From contig JAEZDF010000010.1 in the NCBI GenBank assembly GCA_023429685.1, positions 1 through 7,548 on the forward strand: 7,548 nt of DNA. Direction: 5' to 3'. The notes below the pieces were generated by a model. That model saw only the letters and a list, made by a program, of their open reading frames with translations. It did no database searches and was not told where the DNA came from. Origin of the DNA: Bacillota bacterium (GTDB lineage: Bacteria > Bacillota > Clostridia > Oscillospirales > Ruminococcaceae). A program made the position numbers and the translations under genes. The stretch's first letter is position 1. Each line of letters begins with the position of its first letter. Below, one piece after another: positions 1-5,999 of this stretch.

Positions 1-817
1 GATGGATGTAGCTGTAGGTCATAAAGATGATCTCAATCTGCATCGCCTGCTTTACCCGCTCGGACAAGCCCTCGGCAAGCTGTGCGATTAGGCGGGTATA
101 CTGCTCCTTCCACCCGTCGGTCAATACTATGGGTGCAATTAGTAGCCCGATTCGGTAACCCGCGTCACACAGCTTGTTTACCGCATCGATTCGCTTTTCT
201 AGCGGTGCGGTACCGAGCTCTACGGTACGTATAATCTCCTGCGGGTTTACGCTCATGCGCACAAGCGTTCTACCTTTATGCTCAAGACCGAGAAGGTCGT
301 CTATGTCTGCAAACTTGGTGGGAAAGGTAAGGCTGCCCCGCTCACCCTTTGCAAACGTTTCGATCGTCCACGGCAGGTTTTGAGTCACGCGGTTTTCGAG
401 CACCAGGTCGCTGTTGCTTCCAATCTCAAAGGTGAGCGGTTTTTCCGCCTGATGGGCGGTTTTTAACAGCTTGTCCATCATCTGCTCGCGGTTGACAAAC
501 ACCCGCAGATAGGAGCATTTGTTGTAGTTGCACACCAAATAGCAGTACAGGCACATGGCACTGCATCCCGACGACGTATAGGGCACGAGAAAGTCGGAGG
601 ATTTGTGGTTGGGTACATATTTATGCGTCTTGCGCACCCCGATTATCAGGTGCTGTTTCATCCGCGCAAACTCGGTGTTGGGGTTTTCGCGCAGCTCCTT
701 GATGTTGTTGTGGCTCTCTATCTCTATCCACGGCAGATCGTTATACCGACGGCGAAGTTCCTTGCCAAGCTCATAATCCATCGCCTGCGGCTCGTAATAG
801 ACCTTATCAAACTTCAA
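1..817 (-). CDS. splB: Spore photoproduct lyase, radical SAM (partial, C-terminus off left edge)
   Basis: Radical-SAM enzyme that repairs 5-thyminyl-5,6-dihydrothymine (spore photoproduct) in DNA of germinating spores. About 272 codons are present; the family is about 340 residues, so roughly the last 65-70 are missing. Numbered from the TTG at 817, the [4Fe-4S] motif CxxxCxxC is Cys85, Cys89, Cys92, followed by YLVCNYNKCSYLR with two more cysteines (96 and 101), typical of clostridial-type lyases. The later segment FEIGSNSDLV (about 130-139) aligns with FEASCTSDIV of the Bacillus enzyme, so the Bacillus hydrogen-donor Cys141 position is a serine (134) here. Start: an ATG at 826 directly abuts the Shine-Dalgarno AAGGGG (827-832), which is too close; the in-frame TTG at 817 sits 9 nt away and gives the usual short N-terminus. 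An in-frame stop at 839-841 rules out longer starts. Divergent from dpaAB. Identity is secure; the exact start is less so. Confidence 0.95.
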   Translation of the reverse strand, partial: MKFDKVYYEPQAMDYELGKELRRRYNDLPWIEIESHNNIKELRENPNTEFARMKQHLIIGVRKTHKYVPNHKSSDFLVPYTSSGCSAMCLYCYLVCNYNKCSYLRVFVNREQMMDKLLKTAHQAEKPLTFEIGSNSDLVLENRVTQNLPWTIETFAKGERGSLTFPTKFADIDDLLGLEHKGRTLVRMSVNPQEIIRTVELGTAPLEKRIDAVNKLCDAGYRIGLLIAPIVLTDGWKEQYTRLIAQLAEGLSERVKQAMQIEIIFMTYSYIH

Positions 818-847
818 CGTATGCATCCCCTTTTTTCGCTATGCTGT

Positions 848-876
848 TAGTATGCCGCGTTTTAGCGGGTTCATAA
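848..876 (-). promoter_or_regulatory. Candidate sigma-G (forespore) promoter for splB
   Basis: On the minus strand the -10 element CATACTA (848-854) fits the Bacillus sigma-G consensus CATnHTA. The -35 element TTATG (872-876) fits gHATR at four of five positions, and the spacer is exactly 17 bp. B. subtilis splB is known to be transcribed by sigma-G in the forespore, so the match has the expected biology. The transcript would begin near 841, about 24 nt before the start codon. The match was made by eye. Confidence 0.6.
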
Positions 877-892
877 TCGGGCAATTGATATC

Positions 893-920
893 ACCATCCC
901 CGCGGTGTACACATATTGTA
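893..920 (+). promoter_or_regulatory. Candidate sigma-K (mother-cell) promoter for dpaAB
   Basis: CATATTGTA (912-920) is a full match to the sigma-K -10 consensus CATAnnnTA. The -35 region ATCACC (890-895) matches GKMACM at five of six positions; its AC core (893-894) lies 17 bp from the -10. The dipicolinate synthase operon of B. subtilis is transcribed by sigma-K in the mother cell. The predicted transcript starts near 927, so a TTG at 916 cannot be the start of dpaA. Sigma-E recognises a similar -10 element and cannot be excluded. Confidence 0.6.
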
Positions 921-987
921 TAACTGTAAGGATTTTATGTTACGCACCGTGTATGGCGACGACCGTTCGCCGGAAAGGAAACCCCGT

Positions 988-1884
988 ATGGCTGACAAAA
1001 GACCGTTTGATTTTGCCGTTATCGGTGGAGATGAACGACAGATTTACTTAACCAACGCTTTGCTGCAAAAGGGATATACCGTAGTTTGCGCCGCGCTATC
1101 CGACAGTATACTCGACAAAAGAGCAGTGCAGATCGAAACGCTGTATGACGCGGCGCAGCAAAGTGACTGCCTGCTCTGCCCCGTTCCACTTAGTAAAAAC
1201 GGCAGGGACATTACATCCGGCATGACGCTTGAGGACGGGACGGTTGACCATCTACTTACCGTGTTAACAAAACGCCATACGCTGATTGCAGGCGCTGTAC
1301 CCGCCCGTGTGAAAGAGTATTGCAGCCGCGCCGAAATTGCGTGTTATGACTTAATGGAGCGCGATGATGTCGCGATAAAAAACGCCGTAGCCACTGCCGA
1401 GGGCACCATCGCCGAGATGATAGCGCGCAGTAAAAATAACCTTCACCAGAGCGAGGTTTTGGTTCTGGGCTTTGGTCGGTGTGCGCAGGTGCTGGCAAAA
1501 AAGCTGCTTGGGCTGGATATGCGCGTAACCATCTGCGCCCGCAGCGAACCAGTGCGTGTGCTTGCCGAGGCACTGGGCTATCATGCGATGTCCTTTGACG
1601 GGCTTGATGGCAATCTCCACCCGTTCGATTACATCGTCAACACCGTGCCAGCAATGGTTTTACCCCGTTCTAGGGTTGCACAGTTATCCGACCAGGTGAC
1701 AGTGGTGGACATTGCATCCGCCCCAGGTGGTGTGGATTTTGAGTCGGCGAAAGAGCTGGGTAAACACGCGGCGCTTTGTTTGGGTTTACCGGGACGGTAC
1801 GCGCCAAAGACCTCGGGTGAAATCCTTGCACAAGCCGTTACTACGATACTGAGCGAAAGAAGTGATGATGATGACGCTGAATAA
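988..1884 (+). CDS. dpaA: Dipicolinate synthase subunit A
   Basis: Large subunit of dipicolinate synthase, which oxidises dihydrodipicolinate to dipicolinic acid in the mother cell for loading into the spore core. The 298-residue product matches the 297-residue B. subtilis SpoVFA in length and layout. The N-terminal motif AVIGGDERQ is at 10-18, the ERDDVAIKNAVATAEGTIA block at 124-142, an NAD(P)-binding Rossmann loop VLGFGRCA at about 159-166 (the last glycine of GxGxxG is alanine), and LPGRYAPKTSGEILA at 267-281. Start: ATG 988 follows AAAGGAA (974-980) by 7 nt and gives the family N-terminus. In-frame ATG 937 has a poor 4-nt Shine-Dalgarno gap and would add 17 residues without family support. 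The 3' end overlaps dpaB by 14 nt, indicating one operon. The aspartokinase and dihydrodipicolinate synthase genes that follow in Bacillus are absent. Confidence 0.96.
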   Translation: MADKRPFDFAVIGGDERQIYLTNALLQKGYTVVCAALSDSILDKRAVQIETLYDAAQQSDCLLCPVPLSKNGRDITSGMTLEDGTVDHLLTVLTKRHTLIAGAVPARVKEYCSRAEIACYDLMERDDVAIKNAVATAEGTIAEMIARSKNNLHQSEVLVLGFGRCAQVLAKKLLGLDMRVTICARSEPVRVLAEALGYHAMSFDGLDGNLHPFDYIVNTVPAMVLPRSRVAQLSDQVTVVDIASAPGGVDFESAKELGKHAALCLGLPGRYAPKTSGEILAQAVTTILSERSDDDDAE

Positions 1885-2470
1885 TGTTCGCATCGGCGTG
1901 GGGATTACCGGGTCGTTTTGCACCCACAAAGAGGCGCTTGCCGAGATACGCCGCCTGACCGAGCTGGGTGCTACCGTATACCCCATCCTTTCAAACATCG
2001 TACAAACCACCGACACCCGCTTTGGCACGGCAGAGGCGTTGTTCTCCGACCTTGTGGCGATTACGGGACACGAGCCAATCTGCACAATTGAGGACGCCGA
2101 GCCAATGGGACCAAAGGGGATGCTTGACATTCTGCTGATTGCCCCGTGTACCGGCAACACCGCCGCAAAACTCGCAAATGCGGTGACCGACACCCCCGTG
2201 TTGATGGCGTCAAAGGGTCATCTGCGGGTGGGTAAGCCGCTGGTGCTTGCTGTAGCGACCAACGACGCGCTGGGGCTCGGCTTTAAAAATATTGGATTAT
2301 TGATGAGCACCAAAAACGTCTATTTCGTTCCGTTCGGGCAGGATAACCCTGCCGGAAAGCCGAACTCGATGATCGCGCATATGCCGCTGATTGTCCCCAC
2401 GCTTGAGCATGCACTAGAGGGTCGTCAGCTTCAGCCTGTGGTGCAAAGCCCGCATGACGCAATCGCATAA
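1871..2470 (+). CDS. dpaB: Dipicolinate synthase subunit B
   Basis: Small subunit of dipicolinate synthase, with a flavoprotein-type fold; it works with DpaA to complete dipicolinic acid synthesis in the mother cell. The product is 199 residues against 200 for B. subtilis SpoVFB. Visible family blocks are RIGVGITGSFCTH at the N-terminus, APCTGNTAAKLANAVTDTPV in the middle, and STKNVYFVPFGQDNP then KPNSMIAHM near the C-terminus. Three consecutive ATG codons (1865, 1868, 1871) follow a GTG; the third is preferred because GAAAGAAG (1855-1862) lies 8 nt upstream of it and because this matches the family N-terminus. The uncertainty is only two or three residues. The overlap with dpaA suggests translational coupling. 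A strong hairpin begins 12 nt after the stop codon, so the operon appears to be bicistronic. Confidence 0.96.
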   Translation: MTLNNVRIGVGITGSFCTHKEALAEIRRLTELGATVYPILSNIVQTTDTRFGTAEALFSDLVAITGHEPICTIEDAEPMGPKGMLDILLIAPCTGNTAAKLANAVTDTPVLMASKGHLRVGKPLVLAVATNDALGLGFKNIGLLMSTKNVYFVPFGQDNPAGKPNSMIAHMPLIVPTLEHALEGRQLQPVVQSPHDAIA

Positions 2471-2482
2471 CCTTTTGACCGC

Positions 2483-2522
2483 AAAGCGACCGCAGCACCC
2501 TCATGGGTTCTGCGGTCGCTTT
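2483..2522 (+). terminator. Hairpin terminator after dpaB (symmetric, may act both ways)
   Basis: A perfect 13-bp stem pairs 2483-2495 with 2510-2522. A smaller inner stem, ACCC (2497-2500) with GGGT (2505-2508), closes on a 4-nt loop. The U-tract is short (CTTTCT on the plus strand, CGCTTT on the minus strand), so it could serve dpaB and also the asnB-type tail that once converged on it. It is part of a repeat whose second copy lies after asnB. Confidence 0.85.
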
Positions 2523-2557
2523 CTATCAATACTACTGTCAGTACAGATTGATTCTTA

Positions 2558-2638
2558 TTATAGCCATATCTGTACACCGTAACGTTCCAGCCAGTAGTTG
2601 ACTTCAATCAGGAAGGTGTACCACTGCGGTCTTCCTAG
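2558..2638 (-). pseudogene. Orphan 3' fragment of an asnB-type asparagine synthetase gene
   Basis: Read on the minus strand, these bases encode 26 residues and a TAA stop: LGRP, then QWYTFLIEVNYWLERYG and a short tail. The end of the intact asnB to the right reads LGRP, nine further residues, then QMYAYLIEINYWLERYG and a similar tail. About 20 of 26 residues agree and the only gap is nine whole codons. No start, upstream asnB sequence or longer open frame is present, so this is a remnant. Over the last 18 codons, including the stop, about 43 of 54 bases match, and most differences are synonymous. That implies the source gene diverged while still functional and was truncated afterwards. Confidence 0.85.
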
Positions 2639-2673
2639 TCAACGCCCACCTGAGAATGATTAACCTGCTGTGT

Positions 2674-3051
2674 TTAAGCACATAAAAACCATGTATAACC
2701 GTATTTATCAAGCACCTCCGCGCCGCCTCCGTTATCATCTGGGGGCGGGTGGGGCTTAAACCCATGAACAAGCGTACCGCCTTGGGCAAGCTTAGGCGCT
2801 ATTTCATCGATTTTCTCACGCGATGGCAAGAAAACAAGGATAGACATCCCCGAGACCAGAACTGGCTCATCCGTGTCACCCGCGCTGATGCATCCGCCTG
2901 ATTCTGTGAGTGTAACCGTTGCATGCATAACCGGGTTACTCGGGTGATCGTTTAGCCGTGATAAAAAGTTAATTTTCCCGCCAAAGGCATTCGCATAAAA
3001 ATTGAGTGCTTCTTCGCAGTTTCCGTAAAACTGTAAGTAGGGCATAATCAT
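2674..3051 (-). CDS. VOC-superfamily protein, PhnB-like (glyoxalase/bleomycin-resistance fold)
   Basis: A complete 125-residue cytoplasmic protein of the vicinal-oxygen-chelate superfamily, PhnB-like branch. The N-terminus PYLQFYGNCEEALNFYANAFGG is the hallmark of this group, followed by VMHATVTL in the middle and a closing DKYGYTWFL that matches the family's usual DKFGxxWM ending. Members are normally about 130-150 residues and form dimers. Their substrates are mostly unknown; the first position usually held by a metal ligand in true glyoxalases is not evident here, so I assign no reaction. The start is ATG 3051, with AAAGGA (3062-3067) 10 nt upstream; a second ATG two codons in is possible. 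The upstream region is very AT-rich (about 3080-3125), but I could not place a convincing -35/-10 pair. It lies between the two asnB-tail repeats, downstream of an unrecognised gene on the same strand. Confidence 0.85.
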   Translation of the reverse strand: MIMPYLQFYGNCEEALNFYANAFGGKINFLSRLNDHPSNPVMHATVTLTESGGCISAGDTDEPVLVSGMSILVFLPSREKIDEIAPKLAQGGTLVHGFKPHPPPDDNGGGAEVLDKYGYTWFLCA

Positions 3052-3174
3052 ATGTTTTAGGTCCTTTCTAACTTAATTGCCTCTTTATAATACTTATTAT
3101 CTTGATATAATCATTGTAAAAAACGGACATGCTTTGCAACAATTTCTGCGATGGTTAGCCCCTACTCAACTACC

Positions 3175-3729
3175 TCATTCAATAATCTCAAACGTAAATA
3201 CACAAGGGTTATTTATGCTTTGATAGATTGCGGTCACGTCAACCTCTATAATTTTAAGCTTTATGCCTAAAGCAAGCTGTAATTCATATAAACGGCCGCC
3301 TGCACAATGTCCGAAATACGCTTCAAGGGATGTTGATATGCCATTTTCCAGATGCATCAGACCATGTCTGCAGGTAAAATTGATGGTGATGGTTTTATTT
3401 TTTTCGTCTAACACAATGTCGTTAGGCAGTGATTGGTAACCTCTTCCTATGGTATTTACAAACAGATCAAATCTTACTCGGAGGGGTTTATCGCTGTGTT
3501 CTGCCGCGAAAGCCCTGCGTTCTTTGTCACGTCCCATACCACGGCACGCACCGTTTTGTGCCCATATTCTGAAGCATTGCTCCTTAGTAAGATGTTCCTC
3601 CATGGCGTCCATGAATTTGGTGTCGCGTTCATTCCCGTTGTAAGTACACATTATATCTTCAAACACAAGTAGGCAGTTTTCGGGAATATCGTTTTTTTTC
3701 ATCTTCATTACATTTAACATTGTCTTCAA
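3175..3729 (-). CDS. Unrecognised cysteine-bearing protein, 185 codons
   Basis: I do not firmly recognise this 184-residue soluble protein. No signal peptide or membrane segment is visible. It has a charged N-terminal half with WAQNGACRGMGRDKER (56-71), then FTCRHG (118-123), GHCAGGR (140-146), a segment YELQLALGIKLKIIEVD (148-164), and a closing CVFTFEII (176-183). The spaced cysteines 62, 120, 142 and 176, with His122 and His141, and the final CxFxI-like strand recall poorly characterised clostridial families of the DUF6144/V4R-like kind; this is pattern memory, not a search. The start is TTG 3729, because GGAGGT (3738-3743) lies 8 nt upstream; ATG 3720 would be 17 nt away. Hand-counted GC over 3181-3360 is about 38% against about 52% in asnB, which suggests separate acquisition. 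No partner gene is evident; VOC lies 123 nt downstream. Confidence 0.75.
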   Translation of the reverse strand: MKTMLNVMKMKKNDIPENCLLVFEDIMCTYNGNERDTKFMDAMEEHLTKEQCFRIWAQNGACRGMGRDKERRAFAAEHSDKPLRVRFDLFVNTIGRGYQSLPNDIVLDEKNKTITINFTCRHGLMHLENGISTSLEAYFGHCAGGRLYELQLALGIKLKIIEVDVTAIYQSINNPCVFTFEIIE

Positions 3730-3767
3730 CTGAGCGCACCTCCAAATATTTCAACAATATAGATTTT

Positions 3768-3796
3768 ATCATACCATAACATGGCATAAAAATAAA
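3768..3796 (-). promoter_or_regulatory. Candidate vegetative promoter for the unrecognised gene
   Basis: On the minus strand TATGAT (3768-3773) is preceded by TGG, an extended -10 motif of the TGnTATGAT kind. A weak -35, TTTATT (3791-3796), lies 17 bp upstream. The spacer includes a short dyad, CCAT-GTT-ATGG. The start codon is about 40 nt downstream. The gene therefore seems to have its own promoter beyond the asnB terminator. Confidence 0.4.
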
Positions 3797-3867
3797 CTGC
3801 CGCACCTCTGACTACAACCCCAAAAATCACCTTATTATGCATTGTGTTTGCCTGCAGCGCACATCCG

Positions 3868-4059
3868 TTTGACCGCAAAGCGACCGCAGCACCCTGACGG
3901 GTTCTACGGTCGGACCAAATACACATTACTCTGTGTGAAAAATAATCACCACTACAGGCGAATCTCTACGCCGTAACGTTCGAGCCAATAGTTGATTTCA
4001 ATTAGGTAGGCGTACATCTGGGGTAATGCCATAAGCTGCCCAAACCACGGTCTGCCAAG
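3868..4059. repeat. Direct repeat copy 2: terminator hairpin plus 3' end of intact asnB
   Basis: Partner of the copy at 2474-2638. The terminator block is 3868-3912, the 39-nt spacer is 3913-3951, and the coding tail runs from the asnB stop at 3952 to the LGRP codons at 4048-4059. This copy keeps nine codons that are missing from copy 1. About 1.23 kb separates the two copies. Confidence 0.85.
3881..3912 (-). terminator. Hairpin terminator of asnB
   Basis: The arms 3881-3889 and 3904-3912 form a 9-bp stem. In the minus-strand transcript the single irregular pair is a U-G wobble, whereas in a plus-strand transcript it would be a C-A mismatch, so the hairpin fits the asnB direction. An inner ACCC/GGGT stem (3891-3894 with 3899-3902) extends it. 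The U-tract is only CGCUUUG, so termination may be modest. It lies 39 nt past the asnB stop. Confidence 0.7.
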
Positions 4060-5805
4060 GTCGGATTGTGACTCCATCAGCGCATACAGCGCTTTTGTGT
4101 CCACCAGCTCGTGCAACGGGGCGTAGCGGTCGGACAGAATGGTTTTAAGCTCCGCGATTAGCTCCTTCTCATAACCAGGGTGATGGGTTTTGGGGTACGG
4201 GCTTTTTTTGCGTTCCAAGATTTCTGTCGGCAGGATATCCTTAGCCGCGTCCTTGAGCAGGGACTTTACCCGACCGTTTTGGAACTTCATCTCCCACGGG
4301 ATGTTATATAGATACTGGACAAGACGGTGGTCGGCAAACGGAACACGCACCTCCAGCCCGTTTGCCATAGTCATGCGATCCTTTCTGTCAAGCAATGTAG
4401 CCATAAACCATGCAATGTTCAGGTATGCAATCTCGCGCTGACGCGTGTGCAGGGCGTCCTCTCCGTCGAGCTTTGGTGCGGCGGCAATGCTGTTTTCATA
4501 CTGCGCCATCACGTACTCATCAAGCGGCAGACGCTCGCAGATACCGGGTGACAGCACCTCCTTGCGCAGGTCAAGCTGCTTTGACCACGGGAAGGCGTGG
4601 GTTTCGTACGCCGCAGGGTCTCGAAACCACGGGTAGCCGCCGAAGATTTCATCCGCGCATTCGCCGGACAGGCAGACGGTGTGGTTTTTCTTAATATGCT
4701 CGCAGAAGTACAGCAACGAGGAATCGACATCCGCCATGCCCGGTAGATCCTTTGCCCGCACGGCACCATACAGCCCAGTAACCAGCGCGCTGGTTTCACA
4801 TACCAAAACGCGGTGCTTCGAACCGATGTGCTCAGCCATCAGTGCGGCAAACGGACCGTCCTCTGACGGTTGAAAGGAGGATGGCTTAAAATAGCGGCTG
4901 TTGTCGGCAAACTCAAATGAGTAGGTGTCAAGGGTCGCCCCTTTATCACGTGCCGCCAATGCCGACACCGCCGATACCACGCTCGAATCTAAGCCGCCGG
5001 ATAGCAATGTACAGATCGGGACATCCGAAACCAGCTGACGACGGATGGCATCAAACAACAGTTCTCTAACCGTCTGTACCGTTTGTTCATAGCTATCGGT
5101 GTGTGGTGTTGCGGTAAGTTGCCAATACGGGTAGGTTCGCAATCCGTCTCTATCAAACACCGCGGCAAACCCGGGCTTCAGTTCATTGATACCACGGTAC
5201 ACTCCGCACCCCGGTGTTCTGGCAGGTCCAAGCCCGAATATCTCGCACAGACCGTTCTTATCTATCACCGGCTTGATGCCGGGGTATTCAAACAACGCCT
5301 TAATCTCTGAGCCGAACACCAGGGTATCATCGGCGATGGTATAAAACAGCGGTTTTACGCCAAATCGATCACGGGCAAAAAAACAGCTGCCCGCGCGTTC
5401 ATCCCATACCGCAAAGGCAAAAATTCCATTAAAGTGATTTACGCAATCCTTGCCGTATTCCATGTAGGCGCGCAACAACACCTCGGTATCAGACGTAGTG
5501 CCAAAGGTATGTCCTTTTGTTATAAGCGCCGTTCGAATTTCGTCTGTGTTGTATAGCTCGCCGTTATACACCAGTACGTAGTCGGTGCCATCTTCGCATG
5601 CAATCATTGGCTGCGTGCCGCCGACGGGGTCGATAACAACCAACCTGCGGTGCGCAAACACAGCATGTTCGCTTACATATTCCCCTCCCGCATCCGGTCC
5701 TCTGTGGCTAAGTACGTTTCCCATCCGTTTTGCAATTGACTTTGTTTCCTCCGTACGTTTTAAAAAGCTATCTCTAAAATCGCAGAAGCCTGCAATCCCA
5801 CACAT
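3952..5805 (-). CDS. asnB: Asparagine synthetase (glutamine-hydrolysing), AsnB/AsnO type
   Basis: Cytoplasmic enzyme making asparagine from aspartate, glutamine and ATP. The 617-residue product is close to the roughly 614-632 residues of B. subtilis AsnO and AsnB. The N-terminal class II glutaminase domain starts MCGIAGF, with Cys2 the nucleophile exposed after Met removal, and continues with SHRGPD (33-38), YNGELYN (80-86) and RDRFGVKPL (145-153). The synthetase domain has the pyrophosphate loop LSGGLDSS (268-275), LSGECADEIFGGY (379-391), DRKDRMTMANGLEVRVPFADHR (473-494) and RKKSPYPKTHHPGY (532-545). The start is ATG 5805, with AGAGAGG (5815-5821) 9 nt upstream; a 28-residue N-terminal extension from 5889 would bury the nucleophile and is rejected. 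It appears to be transcribed alone, between a terminator downstream and the permease terminator upstream. The symbol asnB rather than asnO is a choice; the sequence does not settle it. Confidence 0.96.
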   Translation of the reverse strand: MCGIAGFCDFRDSFLKRTEETKSIAKRMGNVLSHRGPDAGGEYVSEHAVFAHRRLVVIDPVGGTQPMIACEDGTDYVLVYNGELYNTDEIRTALITKGHTFGTTSDTEVLLRAYMEYGKDCVNHFNGIFAFAVWDERAGSCFFARDRFGVKPLFYTIADDTLVFGSEIKALFEYPGIKPVIDKNGLCEIFGLGPARTPGCGVYRGINELKPGFAAVFDRDGLRTYPYWQLTATPHTDSYEQTVQTVRELLFDAIRRQLVSDVPICTLLSGGLDSSVVSAVSALAARDKGATLDTYSFEFADNSRYFKPSSFQPSEDGPFAALMAEHIGSKHRVLVCETSALVTGLYGAVRAKDLPGMADVDSSLLYFCEHIKKNHTVCLSGECADEIFGGYPWFRDPAAYETHAFPWSKQLDLRKEVLSPGICERLPLDEYVMAQYENSIAAAPKLDGEDALHTRQREIAYLNIAWFMATLLDRKDRMTMANGLEVRVPFADHRLVQYLYNIPWEMKFQNGRVKSLLKDAAKDILPTEILERKKSPYPKTHHPGYEKELIAELKTILSDRYAPLHELVDTKALYALMESQSDLGRPWFGQLMALPQMYAYLIEINYWLERYGVEIRL

Positions 5806-5978
5806 ACAATCACGCCTCTCTTTGATGGGGCATAATACAAATTGCCGTATCAAGTATCGAAATAAATCCTCACCCCGCCCCTGAGACAAAGGTATTGATT
5901 TGCTTATTCTCTACTTTTCATCAGCTAACTATAGAAGGTAGGGCGCCATTGACCTTCCTTCTGTAATCCTCCCCTTCT

Positions 5979-5999
5979 CTCATATACTCATTATATGAG
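5979..5999. promoter_or_regulatory. Dyad overlapping the asnB promoter -10 (possible operator)
   Basis: CTCATATA (5979-5986) and TATATGAG (5992-5999) form a perfect 8-bp inverted repeat with a 5-nt spacer. On the minus strand one arm contains the candidate -10 element, so a bound dimeric regulator would block or shape transcription. The regulator is unknown. Confidence 0.4.

Larger units (their letters stand above)
2474..2638. repeat. Direct repeat copy 1: terminator hairpin plus asnB 3' end
   Basis: The first 45 nt (2474-2518) match 3868-3912 at 42 of 45 positions, including 28 identical bases in a row. In both copies exactly 39 nt (2519-2557 here) separate this block from the stop codon of an asnB-type reading frame on the minus strand; that spacer matches at about 17 of 39 positions. 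The coding tail then aligns again. Copy 1 is 27 nt shorter because of one in-frame gap. Similarity fades near 2640. Confidence 0.85.

Noticed and set aside
916..987. 24-residue N-terminal extension of dpaA starting at TTG 916 (or 17 residues from ATG 937)
   Set aside because: TTG 916 lies inside the predicted sigma-K -10 element. ATG 988 has the better-spaced ribosome site and the family N-terminus.
1256..1620. Open frames antisense to dpaA, and similar long antisense frames in asnB and the permease gene
   Set aside because: They lie entirely within well-identified genes, lack ribosome sites and have no recognisable protein features; they are codon-bias shadows.
2604..2789. Minus-strand open frame overlapping the end of the VOC gene
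   Set aside because: It overlaps both the VOC coding end and the asnB remnant in other frames and has no family resemblance.
3726..3926. 66-residue open frame on the minus strand just upstream of the unrecognised gene
   Set aside because: It runs through the terminator repeat and the promoter of the next gene, has no Shine-Dalgarno that I can see, and its sequence resembles no family. It is most likely chance.
2474..4059. Transposon, integron or CRISPR explanation for the repeated block
   Set aside because: There is no transposase or integrase gene, no terminal inverted repeats or short target duplications that I can find, and only two repeat copies at 1.2-kb spacing. The repeat is an asnB end with its terminator.
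5806..5889. 28-residue N-terminal extension of asnB
   Set aside because: It would place residues in front of the Cys that must be N-terminal for glutaminase activity, and a good Shine-Dalgarno precedes ATG 5805.
5806..5990. Asparagine T-box riboswitch in the asnB leader
   Set aside because: Amino-acid genes in Clostridia often have one, but the conserved T-box sequence and an adjacent antiterminator/terminator pair are not visible.
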